From: JAYOEY01 sp038120295
GTDB taxonomy: Bacteria > Pseudomonadota > Alphaproteobacteria > MPNO01 > UBA2964
Assembly (NCBI GenBank): GCA_038120295.1
Contig: JAYOLL010000014.1
Span: 1 to 64,000 of the forward strand
DNA: 64,000 nucleotides
Reading direction: 5' to 3'
Numbering within the stretch: position 1 is the first letter of the stretch; every line of letters starts with the position of its first letter. Below, piece after piece: positions 61,840 to 64,000 of this stretch. The position numbers and the translations under genes are program-made. The notes below the pieces were generated by a model. The model worked only from the letters and a program-made list of their open reading frames with translations, was not told the DNA's origin and ran no database searches.

Positions 61840-63993
61840 ATGCACAAGCTCCTTGCCCGCCAGCTCAAACGAGCCAGCAAAAACGTCGATGGCCAGCTAG
61901 ACATCGACGCTTTGCTCCAGCTCGTCGAAAGCGCTTATGACGAATTCGATTCACAAATAAACCGTACCCAGCATGCCTTTGCCCTCATGTCAGATGAGAT
62001 GAGGGCGTTAAATCAGAAAATTCTCAGGGAAGCGGAAGCGAAAGAGCTCGCTGAATCCCAACTGTTCGATGCAGTGGAGAACATTGATCAGGGGTTCGCG
62101 CTGTTTGATGCCGATGACAGGCTCGTGGTGTTCAACGAACGCTATCGTCAGGACCTCGCCCCGCTTCCAAAGGAAGAAATATCTATCGGGAAAACCTTCG
62201 AAGAGCTGATCCGCCGAAGAGCCGAGATAGATCCGCATCCGTTAATCGGAAGCCTCTCCTTGGCCGAATGGGTGCGGAGGCGGGTGGACAGTCACCGAAA
62301 TCCCCAGGGTCGCTTTGAAACGCGTAGCACCAATTCGAAATGGATGCTGGTCGAGGAACATAAAACCAGGGATGGAGGGATCGCCAGCATTTATGCGGAC
62401 ATTACGGATCTGAAATGCCGGGAGCTCGAAATTGAAGAGAAATCCCGTCTGCTGGAAGTAATCCTCGACAATGCCGACCAGGGCATTGTTCTGATCGCTG
62501 AAGACAATTCAATCAGCGGACATAACAGAGCGTTCCATGAGATGCTGGGCCTGCCCGCCCATCTTTGCCAGGAAGGCACATTATTTGAGGATGTTGTAGC
62601 GCATGCGGTCGAACGAAATACGTTCGGCGTGCACAAGACGGCGACCGTCTTCTGCGACATTGGCAAGGCTCTGCATTCGCGCCTGCCCTTCTCGCTCCTC
62701 CTGAGAGAAGAAGGACGGAGTATCGTCATCAAAGGTCACGAGATCGAGCAGCTTGGGTATTTCCTGAGCTGGACCGACGTGACCGACCGGGAACTGACCA
62801 GACAACTGCAGGCGAATGCCACCGAACTGACCCATGCAAAAGAAGCGGCTGAAGCCGCCAACCAGGCAAAATCGGAATTTCTTGCAACCATGAGCCATGA
62901 AATCCGTACTCCGATGAACGGTGTTCTCGGAATGGCAAATCTGCTTCTACGGACCGACCTGTCTGACAAGCAGGAAAACTACGTGGAAAAAATCAAGAGC
63001 TCCGGCGAGGTCCTGCTCGGGCTTCTGAATAATCTTCTCGACCTGTCGAAAATCGAAGCGAGTCACGTCGAACTGACTGAATCCGATTTCATCCCATCCG
63101 ACCTCCTTGAGGATGTCGTAAGCCTGTTCCGTCCCGAAGCGGAGAGGAAGGGGGTCGAGCTGCTGACAATGCTGCCGTCGGCTCCTTCGGTTCCACTCAT
63201 CGCCGACACCGGTCGCCTCAAACAGGTTCTGACGAACCTCGTTCACAACGCCCTGAAATTCACGGATATGGGCAAGGTAACCGTTCGTTTGAAGCAGACG
63301 CCTTTGACTGACGGCAAGGTTGGGCTCTATGTCGAAATCGACGACACGGGTATCGGCATCAGCCAGGAAAAGACGGCCACAATCTTCGAGAGATTCGTTC
63401 AGGCGGACGCGTCAACGACAAGGACCTATGGCGGCAGCGGTCTCGGACTCGCGATCTGCAAGGAACTGATCGGGATGATGGGCGGGGAAATCAGGGTCGA
63501 AAGCTCCGAAGGATATGGCTCCCGTTTCTGGTTCAGGCTCCCCTGCCCTGTCGCCCACAAATACACCGATGAGAAAACAGTTTCACCGATTGGGTCTTCG
63601 GTCGCCCCTTCGAAACGAAATCTTCGCGTTCTTCTTGCCGAAGACAATCAGGTCAATCAGCTGGTCGCCACGGCCACCCTCGAAGAAGAAGGACATATCG
63701 TCGATGTAGTTTCCAACGGTGCTGAAGCCGTTCAATCGGTAGAGAACGCCCCGTACGACATTATCCTGATGGATATTCATATGCCCGTGATGGATGGCAT
63801 CGAAGCGACCCGTGCAATACGGACGCTGTCCGGCGACAAATCCACCATCCCGATCATAGCGCTCACTGCCAACGCGATGAGAGGAGACCGTGAGAAATAT
63901 CTCTCAGCCGGCATAAACGAATACGCCTCCAAACCCTTCGTTCCGGAAGAACTCCTGGATATCATTTATCGAACGGTGCGCGCTTCGGCGTGA
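61840..63993 (+). CDS. Hybrid sensor histidine kinase/response regulator (NahK-like)
   Basis: A 717-residue cytosolic kinase with no transmembrane helix. The N-terminal LLARQLKRASKNVDG helix and a coiled coil (about 40-75) precede two PAS domains (about 80-195 and 205-320). HisKA has the phosphoacceptor His in TMSHEIRTPMNGVLGMA (near 353). The ATPase has the N, G1 and G2 boxes (LVHNALKFT, DDTGIGIS, GGSGLGLAICKELI). A C-terminal receiver starts at VLLAEDNQVNQL, with phosphoacceptor Asp in ILMDIHMPVMDG (near 643). It probably feeds a separate Hpt protein. Ribosome-binding site is weak, suggesting coupling to the FIST gene. Confidence 0.93.
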   Translation: MHKLLARQLKRASKNVDGQLDIDALLQLVESAYDEFDSQINRTQHAFALMSDEMRALNQKILREAEAKELAESQLFDAVENIDQGFALFDADDRLVVFNERYRQDLAPLPKEEISIGKTFEELIRRRAEIDPHPLIGSLSLAEWVRRRVDSHRNPQGRFETRSTNSKWMLVEEHKTRDGGIASIYADITDLKCRELEIEEKSRLLEVILDNADQGIVLIAEDNSISGHNRAFHEMLGLPAHLCQEGTLFEDVVAHAVERNTFGVHKTATVFCDIGKALHSRLPFSLLLREEGRSIVIKGHEIEQLGYFLSWTDVTDRELTRQLQANATELTHAKEAAEAANQAKSEFLATMSHEIRTPMNGVLGMANLLLRTDLSDKQENYVEKIKSSGEVLLGLLNNLLDLSKIEASHVELTESDFIPSDLLEDVVSLFRPEAERKGVELLTMLPSAPSVPLIADTGRLKQVLTNLVHNALKFTDMGKVTVRLKQTPLTDGKVGLYVEIDDTGIGISQEKTATIFERFVQADASTTRTYGGSGLGLAICKELIGMMGGEIRVESSEGYGSRFWFRLPCPVAHKYTDEKTVSPIGSSVAPSKRNLRVLLAEDNQVNQLVATATLEEEGHIVDVVSNGAEAVQSVENAPYDIILMDIHMPVMDGIEATRAIRTLSGDKSTIPIIALTANAMRGDREKYLSAGINEYASKPFVPEELLDIIYRTVRASA

Positions 63994-64000
63994 CCGCGCA

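Overview
The window is typical, gene-dense chromosome of a GC-rich alphaproteobacterium. The lineage call rests on three things seen in the sequence: a PopZ/DUF2497 gene between valS and a tolC-family gene; the long minus-strand run dgt-argS-SPOR-nagZ-scpA-scpB-tatABC-serS-pcm-LysM/M23 followed by yajC-secD-secF; and hopanoid genes hpnC and hpnE. Together they suggest a Rhodospirillales-like organism, but no rRNA or marker phylogeny is available. I see no transposase, integrase, phage gene or CRISPR array.

Layout. (1) 0-17 kb is an accessory, catabolic-looking region: a D-2-hydroxyacid dehydrogenase, a two-domain VOC protein with an amidohydrolase placed just before uvrA, and a divergent VOC/FAH gene pair present twice, the second copy carrying an orphan tripartite-tricarboxylate-transporter binding protein. 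trmFO follows, then an NDUFAF6-like prenyl-synthase-fold gene, hpnC-hpnE, a PuuD-like membrane protein, another VOC paralogue and an MFS transporter. (2) 18-36 kb is core housekeeping on the minus strand: a Mth938/NDUFAF3-like gene, secF, secD, yajC, an envelope lipoprotein, pcm, serS, tatCBA, a VIT1/CCC1 transporter, scpB, scpA, an M50 protease, nagZ, a SPOR protein, argS and dgt, with erpA divergent from dgt. (3) 36-45 kb holds xth, a 60-residue membrane protein, a ThDP enzyme, a DUF1499 protein, ilvD, a TAXI-type protein without signal peptide, and Na+-coupled NSS and DAACS transporters. (4) 45-51 kb: valS, popZ, a tolC-family gene, a second PCMT-like gene and tRNA-Cys. (5) 51-60 kb: an enolase-superfamily gene, pyrE, pyrC, an M20 carbamoylase-type hydrolase, pyrD (class 1B type) and pyrK, then an XRE regulator with a split ComDE-like ThDP decarboxylase, a rhodanese protein and tRNA-Asn. 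(6) 60.6-64 kb: a FIST protein and a hybrid histidine kinase, resembling the NosP/NahK nitric-oxide sensing pair.

The most thought-provoking point is the unit pyrK-pyrD-M20 hydrolase-pyrC(-pyrE). A class 1B dihydroorotate dehydrogenase with its PyrK partner, a dihydroorotase and a carbamoylase-family hydrolase is the enzyme set needed to take orotate back to aspartate, so the cluster may be catabolic or bidirectional rather than purely biosynthetic. Other leads are the duplicated VOC/FAH module, the two-domain VOC protein whose metal site is in the N-terminal half, hpnC-hpnE without an adjacent hpnD, two complex I assembly-factor homologues (NDUFAF6- and NDUFAF3-like) in one 6-kb neighbourhood, and the FIST/kinase pair.

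No gene-free stretch exceeds 300 bases. The longest, between tRNA-Asn and the FIST gene (about 297 bases), holds a strong terminator and otherwise nothing I recognise.
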